Positions 38,729-52,965 of a stretch of DNA of 64,000 nt are shown here, in pieces. Origin of the DNA: Mucidula mucida (Eukaryota; Basidiomycota; Agaricomycetes; Agaricales; Physalacriaceae). The stretch spans positions 186,001-250,000 of the forward strand of contig JADNYV010000016.1 in the NCBI GenBank assembly GCA_015501055.1, in the 5' to 3' direction. Numbering within the stretch: position 1 is the stretch's first letter; each line of letters starts with the position of its first letter. The notes under the pieces are model-generated. The model did not search any database and had not been told where the DNA came from. It saw only the letters and a program-made list of their open reading frames with translations. The translations under genes were made by a program, and so were the position numbers.

Positions 38729-40691
38729 ATGGCCTCCCGCTCCCGGCCTCAAAGCGAGGAAGCCTCTTCGTCAACAAACCCCAGCAGGAAACGCGCCCGT
38801 CCTGATGACTCGGTACAGAGCGATCCAGCGTGCGTGAATTATCATTTTTTGTTTTTCATTCAGCTCATTCGCGATACAGCTCACATTCTCCCAACCTGGC
38901 CCGAGTCAAGGAAGAACCCGAGCAGGATATGCTAGAGCCCAGTCCGCCGCCCCATAGTGGTCTTCAGGACACTTCTGGTGCACCACCACCGTCCAGCGTT
39001 CATCCGTTAAAGAAACGGCGTGTCACTGTCAGCGGTGCACCCCGGCCAGGTGCTTTGAACACCGACGTGCGCGTACCTTCAGATCAGGCCAATTCCACTC
39101 CTATTTCACCCGTTGTCATTGGGTTCACCATTCAGCGCGATAACCCCAACGCCGTCGAACAAGTCCGGTCAATGATCACTGTCAAACAGCAACAGAAAGC
39201 TCTCATCGAACAGCGTCGCGGCAGCGTGGCCGGTCTAGTCTCGCCTCCTAATTTGAATACTACGACAGCAGTGGCCGCCGACTCTGTGGCAGCGGCTCCA
39301 TCAAAGGCACCCGCTCCGCCATCTCGAGCGGTACGGAAGAGTCCCAATTCAGGGACTGGCGCGCGTCGCCTTACCAACGTCTCTATTGGTCCTCCTAGTC
39401 CAAGTGGCATGAGTGCAGTTCCCACACCTTCCTCTTCCTCCAACGTCAACCCGCACTCTCTTCCTCCCCCTCCCATCAGTTTCGCGCGCCGACGGGCAAA
39501 TCAGATCGGAGGCAAGAAAAAGCCTGCCGATATCGTCATCAGTCCACGCGAACAGCATACCAAAGAGCAACTTGGTCTTTCCATTCAGAGTGCCCCCCGA
39601 TTCCTCGCGCAGACGGCCAGCAAGGCTCTTTCTATTCCGGGCGTGCTACCATGACGTTACCTCGACTACCATCCGTCTTGGGTGCTGGCGAAAACGTGAA
39701 AAGGGTGGCCACTGGCAATGTGCCCCCAACGCCTACGCGACTATCTCTCCTGCGCAATCCATCTGGCTCCGGGCAGGTGTCGCAACCTATACCCGGAATA
39801 TCCGGGAGATCACCACCTACAGCGTCTGTTGCCATTGCCTCAACTTTGGTTCCTCCCACACCTAGTTCCCTTCATCACCCCGGATACGCTGGCGAAAAAT
39901 CGGCCTTCCTCGCTCCATTCGAAATGTTCTATGATGCACTGAATGACTCGAAACAGCTCAAAAACTGGCTTGGTGATCAACTACAAAAGTCCCAATCCTT
40001 GATGCAGAGCTTGAATCAGCAGCAGGAGCAGCTTCATGAGGTTGTCGAGAGTCTTGTGGAAAAGAAAGTGAGTGCAATGCGAGCAGAGATGGGCGGCATG
40101 CAAAGGCGAATCGAGCAGCTGGAAGATGCGCTTAGAGTTGCCAACACAGGAAGACGTTCCAGTGTTGACTTTGCGGGGCCTTACAATAACAGGGTAAAGG
40201 AGAAGCAGGTTTCGAGAAATGGTCTTATTCCTCCCGAGAGCTACACTTTTCCCCCAGTTGCACCTATCGACCGCGAGCGTCTGATGCCTGACCATCGGAT
40301 GTCGTCTCCAGGATGGCATCACATGGATAGGGAGCGAGATAACGTGCCGAGTGGACGCGATTCTGAAAACGGTTCGCCTGCTCCGTTTTCCAACCGACGA
40401 CTCTCGATTTCTGCGTCGCGCTTGGATCCTCCGCGTCACGAGGGAGGCAGTCGGATGCATAGTTCACCGACGACTTACCGAGAAGGGTCGCACCCGCTGA
40501 CGGGAAAGCTGATGAGAGGGCGGCCAGCTATACCGAGGCAGCAGTCGAGTCCGAGATTAGCGCCGTCTGAGAGGGAGCGAAGGATCACATCCCCTCCACC
40601 ACCGCCTATGCGACGAGACGAGGATTCTAGAGGGATGACGATGAGATCACCGCCCGACCCAGGGCCCATGTCTGTGGATCAGGATGACTGA
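38729..40691 (+). CDS. Hypothetical coiled-coil protein (one apparent frameshift)
   Basis: Exons 38729-38829 and 38880-40691, about 637 residues when one base is added. The protein is mostly Ser/Pro/Arg-rich disorder, with a nuclear-type basic patch (SRKRARPDD), a helix FTIQRDNPNAVEQVRSMI, and one clear coiled coil (about residues 395-455: LKNWLGDQLQKSQSLMQSLN, then MGGMQRRIEQLEDALRV). It ends in an SPRLAPSERERRITSPPPPP region. The frame breaks at a run of six C (39593-39598). With seven C it continues as SAPPIPRADGQQGSF into the second long frame. I do not recognise the family; the composition suggests a nuclear regulatory or scaffold protein (inference). Confidence 0.7.
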
Positions 40692-41148
40692 GTCAGGATG
40701 GTCTGTTCTGTGTTATGCAGGGATGGACATATGAACGATGTTTCCTTTCTTTATTGTCGCTGATGCTACCTCTCCCGATGTCCTTCAAGACATTCTTGGA
40801 CTTGTGTGCTACATCCATTTTTGTTTGGATTGTTTTCTGTCTACTTTTGTGTTGCTATGCATTTTGTCATCGTCCTCTCTCTCTTTATCTTGGGATTCGG
40901 AAGTGTTACTCATCTTACAGTTTTCTCGACATCTACGCTCGTTATATTCGTTTCGTTGTCCATTGTTGGTCTTATGGACTCTTTACGCTCTTTACGATTC
41001 AGCATCTTTGTTCTCATTTATCTGTACGTTATAGACAACTGTACCACCACTCTACATTGTAAAACATTTTGTGCACTTGAGATGGACGAGTAGTCCAAAA
41101 GGGGAAAGTCAATCAGTTGACCACTTTCCACCACCATAAAATTCTGCG
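40692..41148. other. T/C-rich intergenic stretch
   Basis: About 460 bases, strongly pyrimidine-rich on the plus strand from 40740 to 41040, as in a 3' UTR or promoter. No gene recognised; hydrophobic open frames here are produced by the base composition. Confidence 0.4.
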
Positions 41149-42218
41149 ATGGCTCAAGCCAACGGAAAAGGTAAAGAAAAAGCCATCGGTATGCGCTCAA
41201 AATGTACAGAATGAACAGAAACGACTAACAGCTTATACTAGAGCCAGTAGATGACTCCCAGTCCGACTCGAGCTCGTCGTCAGATTCGGATTCATATGTT
41301 TCAGACTCGGACACAGATTCCGAACCCATAACACAAGAGTACCTCGACTCCTTACTAGAAAAGGCACGACAAAATGCTGCGAGTAGTAGCTCGTCTTCTC
41401 CTCCGAAAGATCCGCTGCAAGAGGACATTATGAAACTAGACGCGGTACCTACAGAAGAGTGCGTTTCAACGCCTCCAGCAAATCAGCATGCTAAATCGTA
41501 TCTAAAGGCTTTTACCGCCATTGGATCCCGGCATTTTACCCCTTCCCTACTTTGAACTGGGTGAAGGCAAACACGCGCGTCCCAAGACGTTTCGGGATCC
41601 CGACGTTGAACTGGCCGAAAAAGCGTCTGCAGAGTACAGCACGCCGGCCCCGCCTATACGCCCGCCGGAACTATCAAAGTCGGGAAGGGCGTTGACTAAG
41701 AAGGAGCAGAAAGCGGTATGTGCTGTTTGAGGAACCATGATCGTTACTGAGTGCGGGGTAGCTAAAAAAACAGACTGCCGGGAAAGACTGGTTTGACATG
41801 CCCGCTCCATCAGATGCGGATCGGCCGCGTCTCTACCGCGAGGTCGAGGCACTCCGTCTGCACAACCAGCTCGATCCTAAGCGGTTCTATCGTAAAGATG
41901 ATGGGGAGGGCAAAGGCGTCAGTGGCCTTCCAAAGTTTTTTGCTGTGCGTTATTTCATTCTCTTTCGCCGAAAAGTATCGCGCCTCATCTGTGTGTTGTT
42001 TATAGATGGGTACCATCGTAGCCGAAAAGACGCCGTTCGGAGGTGCAAGCTCTGATAATCTTACGCGGGCAAATCGCAAGCGCACGCTTGTGGACGAGCT
42101 CGTGGAGGATGCCGAGGCGAAGCGGTACGCGAAGAGGAAGTTTGAGGACTTCCAAAAGGTTAGAGGAGCGAGGGGCAAGAATACGGCGCACGCGAAGGAG
42201 CGGCGCGTCAAGTGGTGA
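41149..42218 (+). CDS. FCF2: Fcf2 family rRNA-processing protein
   Basis: Exons 41149-41188, 41242-41458, 41508-41715, 41774-41944, 42006-42218; 282 residues. The N-terminal third is Ser/Asp/Glu-rich. The C-terminal half is the Fcf2 domain: TAGKDWFDMPAP, LRLHNQLDPKRFYRKDD, LPKFFAMGTIV, and the basic end KRKFEDFQKVRGARGKN, closing with AKERRVKW. In yeast Fcf2 belongs to the nucleolar small-subunit processome (18S maturation at A0-A2). Domain order, size and ending agree with the family. Confidence 0.93.
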
Positions 42219-43988
42219 TATCTATATTCGTACTGCGAGTACCCGGTTCACACGTCTTTCCACATTTCTGTGTCAGGACCAAGAAAATGTGCGACGCGCA
42301 TACTCATTTGTGGATGAATGGGCTTGAGCAAGTGACCATCTCTCCCCGCATGCAGAACAAGAGCAGCAGGATTCTTCATTCCATCGGGGAAGGCTTATTC
42401 AAAGTGCAGGCATTGTTTCACGTCACCGATAGTCCTTCATTCATTCACTCGGCAGAACTTCGTCTCTTCTCCTCGTGCTTGAAGTCGCTTCACGTAACAG
42501 ACAAGACTTATCTTCCTGCTTTGGTCAGCTTCCTCCAAGCATTATGTGTGTCCCAGGAACGTTTTGCACGTCCGCGTGTCCATGTAGAATGGGGGGACTG
42601 TCAGCTATCACATTCATTGATGTGCAGGTTCGCTGTGGAACGGTATTGACTTTGAGTTGGTTATCACTTGCATGGAGTAAAGGCTATTCATCTCAAGGAA
42701 ACGCTCCTTGCCTATCGCTCACTCCGATGGCAATTCGACTCAGTAACTAACGAAGGCTACTAAGTACTATTTTATGTGCATGCTGGTGAAGCTAAAACTC
42801 GTGTCCGTCCTTTGCAAAGTCCTCGGCGCTGTGGCGCAAGCCCAGCTTACTTCAATACGACGAAATGTCGCTGAGGTTGAAGCTTCGCATGGGCAGCAAA
42901 AGAAGCTACTTTGAGCACCTTGGTATCCGCGGATTTGAGGCTAGTACCCTCCATGCTACGGCAAGTCATAGTTGTAGGGATATGCGATTCTGCCGCGCTG
43001 AGTGCCTCTGTAAAGTTATGCTGCGATGTAGCTGTACGCCACAGCTTCTATTGTAGCCAATTGGTTTACGCGCTTCAGTCATCGAATCGTTCGTCGTTTC
43101 AACGCGCCATTGTATTCATGGACTACAGATAACCAACCTGGATCTGAAGTACTTACTGTACATATCCAAACCTCGGACCTTCATAGGTTGGGCGCGCAAT
43201 CTGCCGGATGCGTGACGCGCCATATCAGATTGTAGACGCGTCGCGTGTGCGGTATAGATGGCGAGTTCATCAAAATAGATTGCTGGGTCTTTAGAACCGC
43301 AACACCGCTCTTGAAGTACAATGCATTAATAACGATGGCATTCAAGTCGGGCAGGCCATCGTGGTTGGCGACTTAGTTTACTGGGTCTCCAGCACTTTCG
43401 TCCGCGGGCTCTTTCATATATGTTCAGGAAACGAGGCTTCAAACTGAAAGGCGATGTGTCAAGGTACGGAGTCAGGGCGAAAGGTCTGACGGGTAAGTAT
43501 CTCCAAGGTTGTCAAGTCTGTGCAGCTGGGGTAGGTGGGACACTACCATTCTGAGTCCTAATGAGCAAACGACTAGTGATCGACAATCCAGTCGTGTCGC
43601 TTGCGGCAATCTAGCTTACCTCTCCGAGGCGTGGCACGTGCAGCTATCCCTAACCCTAGCCATTCGGTCATGGTGCATCAAATTCAGATTGAAGCTGCTC
43701 TTTTACTTGTGCGTAGCTTCAACGAACGTTCGTATAGCGAGGTGTAAATTCTAAATAGTAACTTACAATGAAGCCGTGCAGATTTCCATCTCATTCCTCC
43801 GAGTTGCCTCCGAGCCTGGCGGAACCGATCATCGAACAGAGGTTTTCTCGGCACCGTTTACAAACCGTGTATGAATGGGATTCGAGTCGATGGGACGCTT
43901 CGTTTTCCCAAGGACCGGGACAGCTTTGTCGTGGCTCTCATATATAATGGAACTCTCGAGAACATGGTAAGTAAAAAGAAACTGGCAG
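42219..43988. other. Intergenic, no recognised gene; proximal edge of the right arm
   Basis: About 1.8 kb of unconnected short frames. A TATA-like box (tatataat, 43941-43948) stands about 45 bases before the esterase ATG. I found no clear match to the left arm in this stretch by eye. Confidence 0.4.
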
Positions 43989-46308
<2,320 letters not shown>

Positions 46309-46888
46309 CATGCTCCCAGTTTGGACCCTATTTTAAATTCTTCATTGTATTGGTTGAACAATAACAGTGACACACGCATTCCAGGCAAGTGTATCGCACC
46401 ATGCCAGTAGAACACTCATTCCTAGCCGGTATTTAGGGTGTAGAGAGCTGACGATAACGCCGCCACCCGCCGCTTGAACTTGCGCGTTCCGCTACGGCCG
46501 TGAATTGTCAGTGTAACTAGTGCCAGTGGGCCAAACAAGTGCCAAACATGGACTCTGAGTTCTTTTGACCAAAGGCATCGCGCCGCCAGTGCTGGTATTG
46601 CTTTTATCCTCGAGCGGTCCACATGGTACCAAGCAGAAAATTGATTCTCGAATGCCCACACAGTGCTCTCATATTGCCAAAAGGGTGTTCTACAAATGAA
46701 CTCACGTGTCAAAATGTGGACAACACATTCGAGCACCGTACTCACTCCATTGTTTGACGATTCGAGAAATGTGAACGCGTCAGGGTTGGCCATGACCTGT
46801 GGCTACCTATATAATGTGCTCCTCGAGTTGAATCATATCCCACTACACGACTACCGTCCGCATTCACCACTGCTCCAGGTCTGCCATT
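46309..46888. other. Intergenic between esterase and F-box pseudogene
   Basis: 580 bases. Part (about 46500-46570) matches left-arm sequence near 17.1 kb. The corresponding left interval is about 3.6 kb and holds two genes, so this is the site of a deletion of roughly 3 kb in the right arm (or an insertion in the left). Confidence 0.55.
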
Positions 46889-48626
46889 ATGGATTCACTT
46901 GATCAGACCGACATTGGGTTTGTGTCTCTCTCTTGCGTCAATGTCTGCGTCTTCTGATAATTCGTTACCTGTAGCTCTGACACCTATAAACGACCTCCTC
47001 AGGGCCCCAATGCTCTCATCGAAAAAATGGTCTGCGACGATGTGCTTAATGAGATTTTCAAATGGCTCGTTTGCTTGGACAGCTGGTCTCCCCGTGACTT
47101 TTCCCGAGTCTCTTCACGATGGCGAGCCATTGCGCTCAACGACTCGACGTTGTGGAATGTCATCTCCATCAATGAGCGCACCATCGACCGAAGGCTCTCT
47201 GCTCGCGACAGAATCATCACGCGAAAGGGCCGGAAGGTCCGCGTCCTCGGTAACGCATTCCCCATTATCAAAATGATGCTCGAGCGTTCGCGCGAGCAGC
47301 CCCTTAACATTTTCATTGTTTTCAAGGTTCGCGATCTCTGTGCGCCCTGGGAAGTCTTCCAAATCAAGTCGCTCGCCGCCCTCCTCACGCCCTACGTATA
47401 TAACATTCGGGTCCTCTACATCGGACCCTGCGGCATATGGAAGCACTTCGCGATCCTTCTCGAGGTCCTCGCGGACGTGTACTCCCCAACCTCATCAATC
47501 TCAAAATATAGAGGTTGTACAATGACTGGCAGGCTTTCGAATACAGTTTTGATCCCCCCACATACAGCGGGCAGGCTGCGCCGGTTCCAAGAGCGAGGTT
47601 ATCTTTCTTCCCGGTGCACCCGAAGAGCTCCTTTGTCCCAGCCTCAGGCGTCTTAGCATAACGGGCACCTTCTATAAATGGGATGGGATCACTTCGTTGC
47701 GCGGAACCTCGTTCGCCTTACGATTTCTGACCTACCAATTTATGATCGCGATGGTGACTCAACTACGTACCTTGTTAGAGATGAGTAGCGCAACGCTAGA
47801 GGTGCTCCATTTGACAGGCTCTTTGCCCTAGCTCCAACGGGCAGACATCCCGTGGATAGGTTCCGCGCCTCTTGAGCTCACCAGGTTGACTGAGTTGACA
47901 TTGGCATACATTTTGCCAGTCGAGCTCAATATGTTTGCGGCCAACTTCCTTGTGCCCGCCCTGACGCACCTCACAATTACCAACCTAGACCAGAGAAGTT
48001 TTGAGGATTTCGACTTCATTGAGGAGTCCGCGATTTACGGGAACCCGCTGATCTCTTTCGATGTCCTCCTTTCCTCGTTCCCTTTTGACCAACTGGAAGA
48101 GTTCACGCTCCAGCGCGCCCCGTTTGGCCCACCATTTCTGTATATTGCGACAGAGGAGATGGCAGCCCGCGACTCCGTATCGTTGTCGTCGCTCCCCGTC
48201 CCCTTCCAACTCCTCCAGCGCTTGAAGAAGGTGAAGAAGGTTTGCCTTAACAACCCAGACCAATTCTTGTTGATGGGCATGCTCTACCCGCAACTAGATA
48301 TGCTCCCCAAGGACCGCAAGGAGGACAACATTTTGGACGTTATTGTTCTTGCTGGTGTGAAGGAACTTTGCTTCGAGGTGAACACAGATGATCAGGCGCA
48401 TCGCAACATTTTGCGGTACTGGAGCGATCGCCGAGAGCGATATCTGGTGTGTGGCGAAGACGGCGCAGAGACCTTCGTTGGTAAGAAAATAGATGTCCTC
48501 TAGTTGACTTTTTCTCTTGTTACGAAGGAGATGGAGGCCACGGTAGATTGGCAGTCGCTGGTGGTCGCAAAGAAGACGTGCTTGAACCTTGCGGGCGTGA
48601 GGCAGGTGGCCCTTCTTGAGGATTAG
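46889..48626 (+). pseudogene. F-box gene, right copy, disrupted
   Basis: The 29-nt first exon (46889-46917) and the 57-nt intron are kept, and the F-box itself is intact (NALIEKMVCDDVLNEIFKWL). After LLEVLA (about 47470) the frame is lost and regained several times. A TAG follows LTGSLP near 47829, and a further TAG at 48501-48503 replaces the Lys codon present in the left copy (GKKIDVLK). The last third (48000-48500) is still closely similar to 14910-16584. Multiple independent lesions mark it as a pseudogene rather than a sequencing problem. Confidence 0.88.
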
Positions 48627-48817
48627 GATGACAGCCAGTTGCCTTGCGAGTTAGATACTTTGGAGGATGGTTCATCGATTTTGTATTGCACATACCATAC
48701 ATGTTTTCTCTTTCCTATGCATATGCTACGCTTTCATTCAATTTGTTATTTATACTACTTTTTCAATGGCATTACCTTACCCAATATGCACACCGACGTC
48801 AATTCATCCTACGTACA

Positions 48818-49419
48818 TCATTTGCCGGGGCCTTTCCTTGCAGCCCCAGTTGCGTCCGAAAGCAATTTGGCAACGACACCCGCGCTTTCCTGATTCCTTT
48901 GTAAACGCGCGTACAAAACCTCCACTGACTTGGTCACGTCAGACATGATTTGCTCTTCCGTCGGCGGCGGGTTCTCGATCGACAGCAAAGGCAACGCGCC
49001 CACACCAGTCTGGCGCATCAGCTCGGACAGCATTTCGAGATTCTGCTTGAGCGTGGCGATGTCAGCTGCAGAACGAAGCTCTTTTAGCACGTTGTCGAGT
49101 CCTCGGTGGCATTACTAGTTACATTCAGTCTGTACGGGATTGCTGCCTGGGTGGTAAGCGTTTTGTCTGTCTCAGCAATGATGAGCATGGCAGTAAACAA
49201 GAAAGGCAGAATAAAACTAACTAACATTCCATCTAATGCGCTCCTTGCAACATTCTGCAGGTGGAGTACATGCTCAGAAATGAGGCGAATGTTTTGCTTA
49301 AAGACAGTCACGTCAGCCGGGGGTGCCTCGAGCTGCATAGGATCAGCGAAGACGTCGTTGTTGGGAAACGTCGGCGCGATGGAACCGTAGCTTGATCCAG
49401 GCGCGAAAGCTTCCGCCAT
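48818..49419 (-). CDS. Small helical protein, right copy
   Basis: Exons 49226-49419, 49123-49166, 48818-49065; 161 residues, with the same exon lengths (194, 44, 248) as the left copy. Protein differences from 13390-13991 are very few (for example Glu-Ala-Pro instead of Glu-Pro-Pro near residue 32). Strong conservation against the decay of the neighbouring F-box gene suggests either a recent duplication or selection. It remains divergently paired with the homeodomain-like gene. Function not recognised. Confidence 0.75.
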
Positions 49420-49488
49420 GATGATGATGGGCAGAGGCAAGTTCGTCGTTTGATTACCGGAATTTGCCGATGCATCTTACTTCACACC
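49420..49488. promoter_or_regulatory. 69-base divergent promoter, right copy
   Basis: Same length as, and nearly identical to, the gap at 13321-13389. It lies between the ATGs of the helical-protein gene (minus) and the homeodomain-like gene (plus). Confidence 0.55.
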
Positions 49489-50417
49489 ATGTTCAGTTTC
49501 TGTCGACATGTCACCACCGCGCCACTCAGATTACAGCGGTACCTCTCGTCGACGAAGAACATTCTAAACGCAAAAGACGCAATAGTAGACCGTCACAAGC
49601 GTTACGATCTAAAGCCTTTTCGCATGGAGCTCGAATCTGTCTACGAAGAAGATCATTATCCCAGTCTCGAGAGGCGAGAGATCGTAGCACAGGATCTGGG
49701 CGTCCCTATAAACTCTATATCGCGCTGGTTGAATCGTCGGTACGTTGTAGAACGCGCTCTTCTTACTTCACGCTTATTTACTTCAAGACTCCAGTCGTAC
49801 CGCGGACAAAATCACGCGCAGTCTTCACGGACAAGACACAAGCGAATTCCGAGGTCGAGATTCTTGTACAAACGAGCAAATGGAGATACTATGGGACCAA
49901 TGCGCTCGCAACCTGTACCCCAATGACAGCGAGATGATGGACTTGGCGGAGCGTCTCGGCATGGAAAGAAATAGGACCAGCAGACTGCTCAGCAACCTCC
50001 GGTGAACTAATTGATACGTTAGTAAGCGAACCGTTATTAATCTGCGCATGCAGATACAGGGCGCGCCGGGGTTCTGTCCCAGCCAACTTAGTAGTTACCA
50101 CGACACCTCCCAAGGTATCGCGGCTGCCTCCTGAAAAGCTTGCTATCCTAGAGGATCATTTCCAGCGAGATCCATTCCCAAAGCAAACCGGTACCTTTGA
50201 CGCGCTGGTGCAGGAGTTAGGGCTGAGCCCTTCGAGAGTCAATTATTGGTTTGAGGACAGGTGCGTACAGATTAACTTCTGTATATCAAGTACAAATATT
50301 CCTGTTAGGCGCAAGAGGCAAAGGGAAAATCCGGCCCGACCTTTGACCAAAGTCATGGACAAGCTGCAAATTTCTCTTAGGCCCAGGAAGCAAACGAACA
50401 TCGTGTCCGAACCCTGA
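49489..50417 (+). CDS. Triple homeodomain-like protein, right copy
   Basis: Exons 49489-49739, 49795-50001, 50054-50260, 50309-50417; 257 residues. Same design as the left copy: Arg-rich presequence (MFSFCRHVTTAPLRLQRYLSST), unit 1 with DHYPSLERREI and ISRWLNRRR, unit 2 with YPNDSEMMDLAERLG, unit 3 with DHFQRDPFP and VNYWFEDRRKRQRE. Helix 3 of unit 1 carries Leu for Phe (WL rather than WF) and Glu for Lys occurs in unit 3, so DNA contacts may differ between the copies. It has three extra residues (KRYD segment) in exon 1, and a different C-terminus without the left copy's duplicated exon. Exons 2 and 3 are both exactly 207 nt in both copies. Confidence 0.75.
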
Positions 50418-50784
50418 CCAAACTCACAACAGCGTCGCCCCAATAGTAAATTATAGCAGTTCAACTTAGTAACATGTAATTCCAGTCCGCTCCATCATCG
50501 TCGCTAATAGGAATGGAGGGCGAAGATACGAGGACGATGTGTGGTCGTCGATCAAGAGGGAAGTCGCGTGCTCGGCAGTCAAGAAGGCGCTACAGTACAT
50601 AGCCTCCAATTGCAGTTGATTTCGCCAGGAACGCCAACGAAGTTACGGAGTGCTAGTACGACAGCCTTAGCAGAGCGACATACAGTCGCGATTTTGACCA
50701 GACAGGAGTAGGAACAACCACTGCTGACTCACACAACTCAGACTCCCAATCGACCACGAACGTCTGGCCGCCTACGTGCAAGTC
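50418..50784. other. Intergenic; upstream region of the intact kinase
   Basis: 367 bases. About 50533-50575 matches the left arm near 25925-25965 inverted, so the kinase was duplicated together with its upstream DNA. Confidence 0.5.
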
Positions 50785-52300
50785 ATGCTCAAGCGCCACC
50801 TTCGTCGGCCAACCATTTTCCGACTCCTCCGGTTCATTTCAACCTCTTCACAAATAGCGACAGTCCCCTCTGAACTCTCCAACCCGTCAGTTCCTCAGGC
50901 CCCCAACCAGCACTTTTCCGTTGGTCCCAATGGCGAGACTTTTGTTGACTACAGCTTCACATCTGAGCCGCTGGGCATGCCTGCGGCACGGGACTGTGGC
51001 TGGGCACGCCTAGACTTTGGGCAGAAGATAGGTCCAAATGAAAGGTACATCATTGAACGTAAGCTAGGTTGGGGTATGCACTCGAGCACCTGGCTCGCTC
51101 GGGATACTTTAGCCACCAAGTTCGTCGCCGTCAAGGTTTTGACGGGCTTTTGGACCAGACTGTGTCGAAAGGGCATCGGTAGGGAGCCTGAAGTGTTGCG
51201 CATTTTGGAAGCAGGAGCATCTACTCCGCACTGCGTGCGTCTTTTAAAAGTCTTCGACCTTCCTGGTAAAAGTGCGGCAGAGGGCGACCACATCTGCCTT
51301 GTCACCCCTGTCTACAGCGGTGACTTCGGGTCCTTCTCGTACCCATACGTGCGTGCTAGGCAGCACCTCCCTCTGCATGTCATCAAACGTGCTCTTCTGC
51401 ACATGTTGCGTGGTCTTGCATATGCTCATGCCCATCAAATCGTCCACACCGACATTAAGCGGGATAACATCTTCATTGACACAGGCGTCACAGATCAAGA
51501 AATAGAGGACTTTCTAGTCAAAAACCCAGGTCAACGTCACGACCCGGAAATGTCTGAAGAGGGTATTGTCCAATCTGCTGTGTCTCAGACCTTTCCGCCC
51601 ATATCCGTACAGGACGCTGCCAAAGCCACATATTTGCTTGCTGACTTTGGCTCCGGTGGGTCATCACTTCTCATTCTTTGACCGTATCATCAATGCATTG
51701 CAGCGCAATTCTCAGATCTGCACCCACAACATTTGATTGTTGTTCCTGCATTCCGCCCTCCCGAGGTCTTTCTGAGTGCTGAGTGGGACAAACCGGCTGA
51801 TATTTGGGCGTTTGGTTGTCAGGTGAATTCTACCGATACTTCACCTCATACAAGTCGCGTCTGGACACACAACATTCTAGGTTTTCGAGCTGCTTACTGG
51901 GAGGTCACTTTTCTTTTACGAAATGAATGAGGACATGGGTCTCTCTGAGTCAGGATATATGCTTTGGCAGATGGCTACTGTTACTGGTGACAAGTACGAA
52001 CCAGATTATCTCAAGAAATATTCCAAGGCTTCGGAGTTCTTTGAGTCCAATGGTCGGTACTCTGGGACACCTGTGAAAATAGCAGGCTAATCCTGATCTC
52101 CAGGCAGTTTCAAAGGCTCATTGGCGATTCTCGACAGATCCGTGGCATATTGCTTAAAATGCAGCCAGCGTTTTGAGGGCCAGGACGAACTCATAGCGCC
52201 TGCAGCGGCTCTGATAAATCGGGCTTTGCGCATCGATGCAGACAAGCGCGCAAGCGCAGAAGATTTACTTAAGGATCCGTGGTTTGAGGACGTTGTTTGA
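50785..52300 (+). CDS. SRPK/FunK-like protein kinase, right (intact) copy
   Basis: Exons 50785-51655, 51704-51822, 51881-52052, 52104-52300; 452 residues. The N-terminus (MLKRHLRRPTIFRLLRFIST) is basic and Arg-rich like a mitochondrial presequence. The kinase domain starts near residue 88: LGWGMHSSTWLA loop, VAVK lysine (about 117), catalytic loop HTDIKRDNIF (HTD in place of HRD, Asp about 223), LADFGSG (about 287), RPPEVFLSAEWDKPADIWAFGC, and a C-terminal RIDADKRASAEDLLKDPWF. HTDIK and the split kinase domain are typical of SRPK-like fungal kinases. Substrate unknown. The left copy is broken; this one lies outside the expected gene order. Confidence 0.88.
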
Positions 52301-52574
52301 TATTGCTTTCTGCTCCATTCGATAGTAATTATCCTGTTACACCGCTCAGCTTTTGAAAGATATTTGATTCGAGCAAAGTGGCCCGCTATATTGATGACTT
52401 ACCCTATAGGATACTATTTACCACAACCGACGCCGTTTCAAGAGTACTCTAGTATTGCGGAGGAGGGTGTCAACACAATTCATTGCATCTCGGTGCAGTG
52501 GAGCCGTAGCCTGGGCCAGACGCGAAGGGTTCCGCCTTAACGGTGGTAGAGACCAGTCACCAAGTAGGCAGAGG

Positions 52575-52665
52575 ATTGATTGCCGGAATTTGCCGATGCA
52601 TCTTGATCTGCACCATGTTCAGTTTCTGTCGACTTGACCACAATCACGACAGCGCCGCCCTGATA
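52575..52665 (+). pseudogene. Relic of the homeodomain-like gene start
   Basis: The stretch from gattgccggaatttgccgat through the ATG (MFSFCRL) repeats the promoter and first codons of the genes at 13320 and 49489, then degenerates (only fragments such as cgccgccctga remain). A third, truncated copy. Confidence 0.85.
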
Positions 52666-52689
52666 CTTCAGAAGAGTTGTATATCAATA

Positions 52690-52965
52690 GAAATTCAGAC
52701 TCAGAGGTATTAAGTACAATTTGGGTTGCCTCAATCATCGTCTCACTCTTCCGCTCCAGCAATTTGCTGAGGAAATCTTCTTGAATGACCTGCGGCCCAC
52801 TTGAACCAGTGCTTCGACCTCGTTCCATTCGACCTCCCCTTCATCGCCGGATTCTTGTATAGCTAGCGCCACCGTATGCATAACCTCTATCTCTTCCGGC
52901 TTTGATGTCGAACTCCCTCCGGAAAATGTACCCCCAGTACGAGCGCTCTGCAATGTATTCAATCC
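52690..52965 (-). pseudogene. Relic of the EAF C-terminal region
   Basis: Minus-strand reading gives AIQESGDEGEVEWNEVEA and, in another frame, EDFLSKLLE, matching AIQESDDEEEDEWDEVEA and EDFLSKMLEE of EAF (10733-12169). Frameshifts and internal losses are present. Its place next to the homeodomain-like relic repeats the left-arm neighbourhood. Confidence 0.85.

Noticed and set aside
40715..41093. Hydrophobic plus-strand open frames that look like membrane proteins
   Set aside because: They come from a T/C-rich non-coding stretch; all three frames look similarly hydrophobic and have no start context or splice support.
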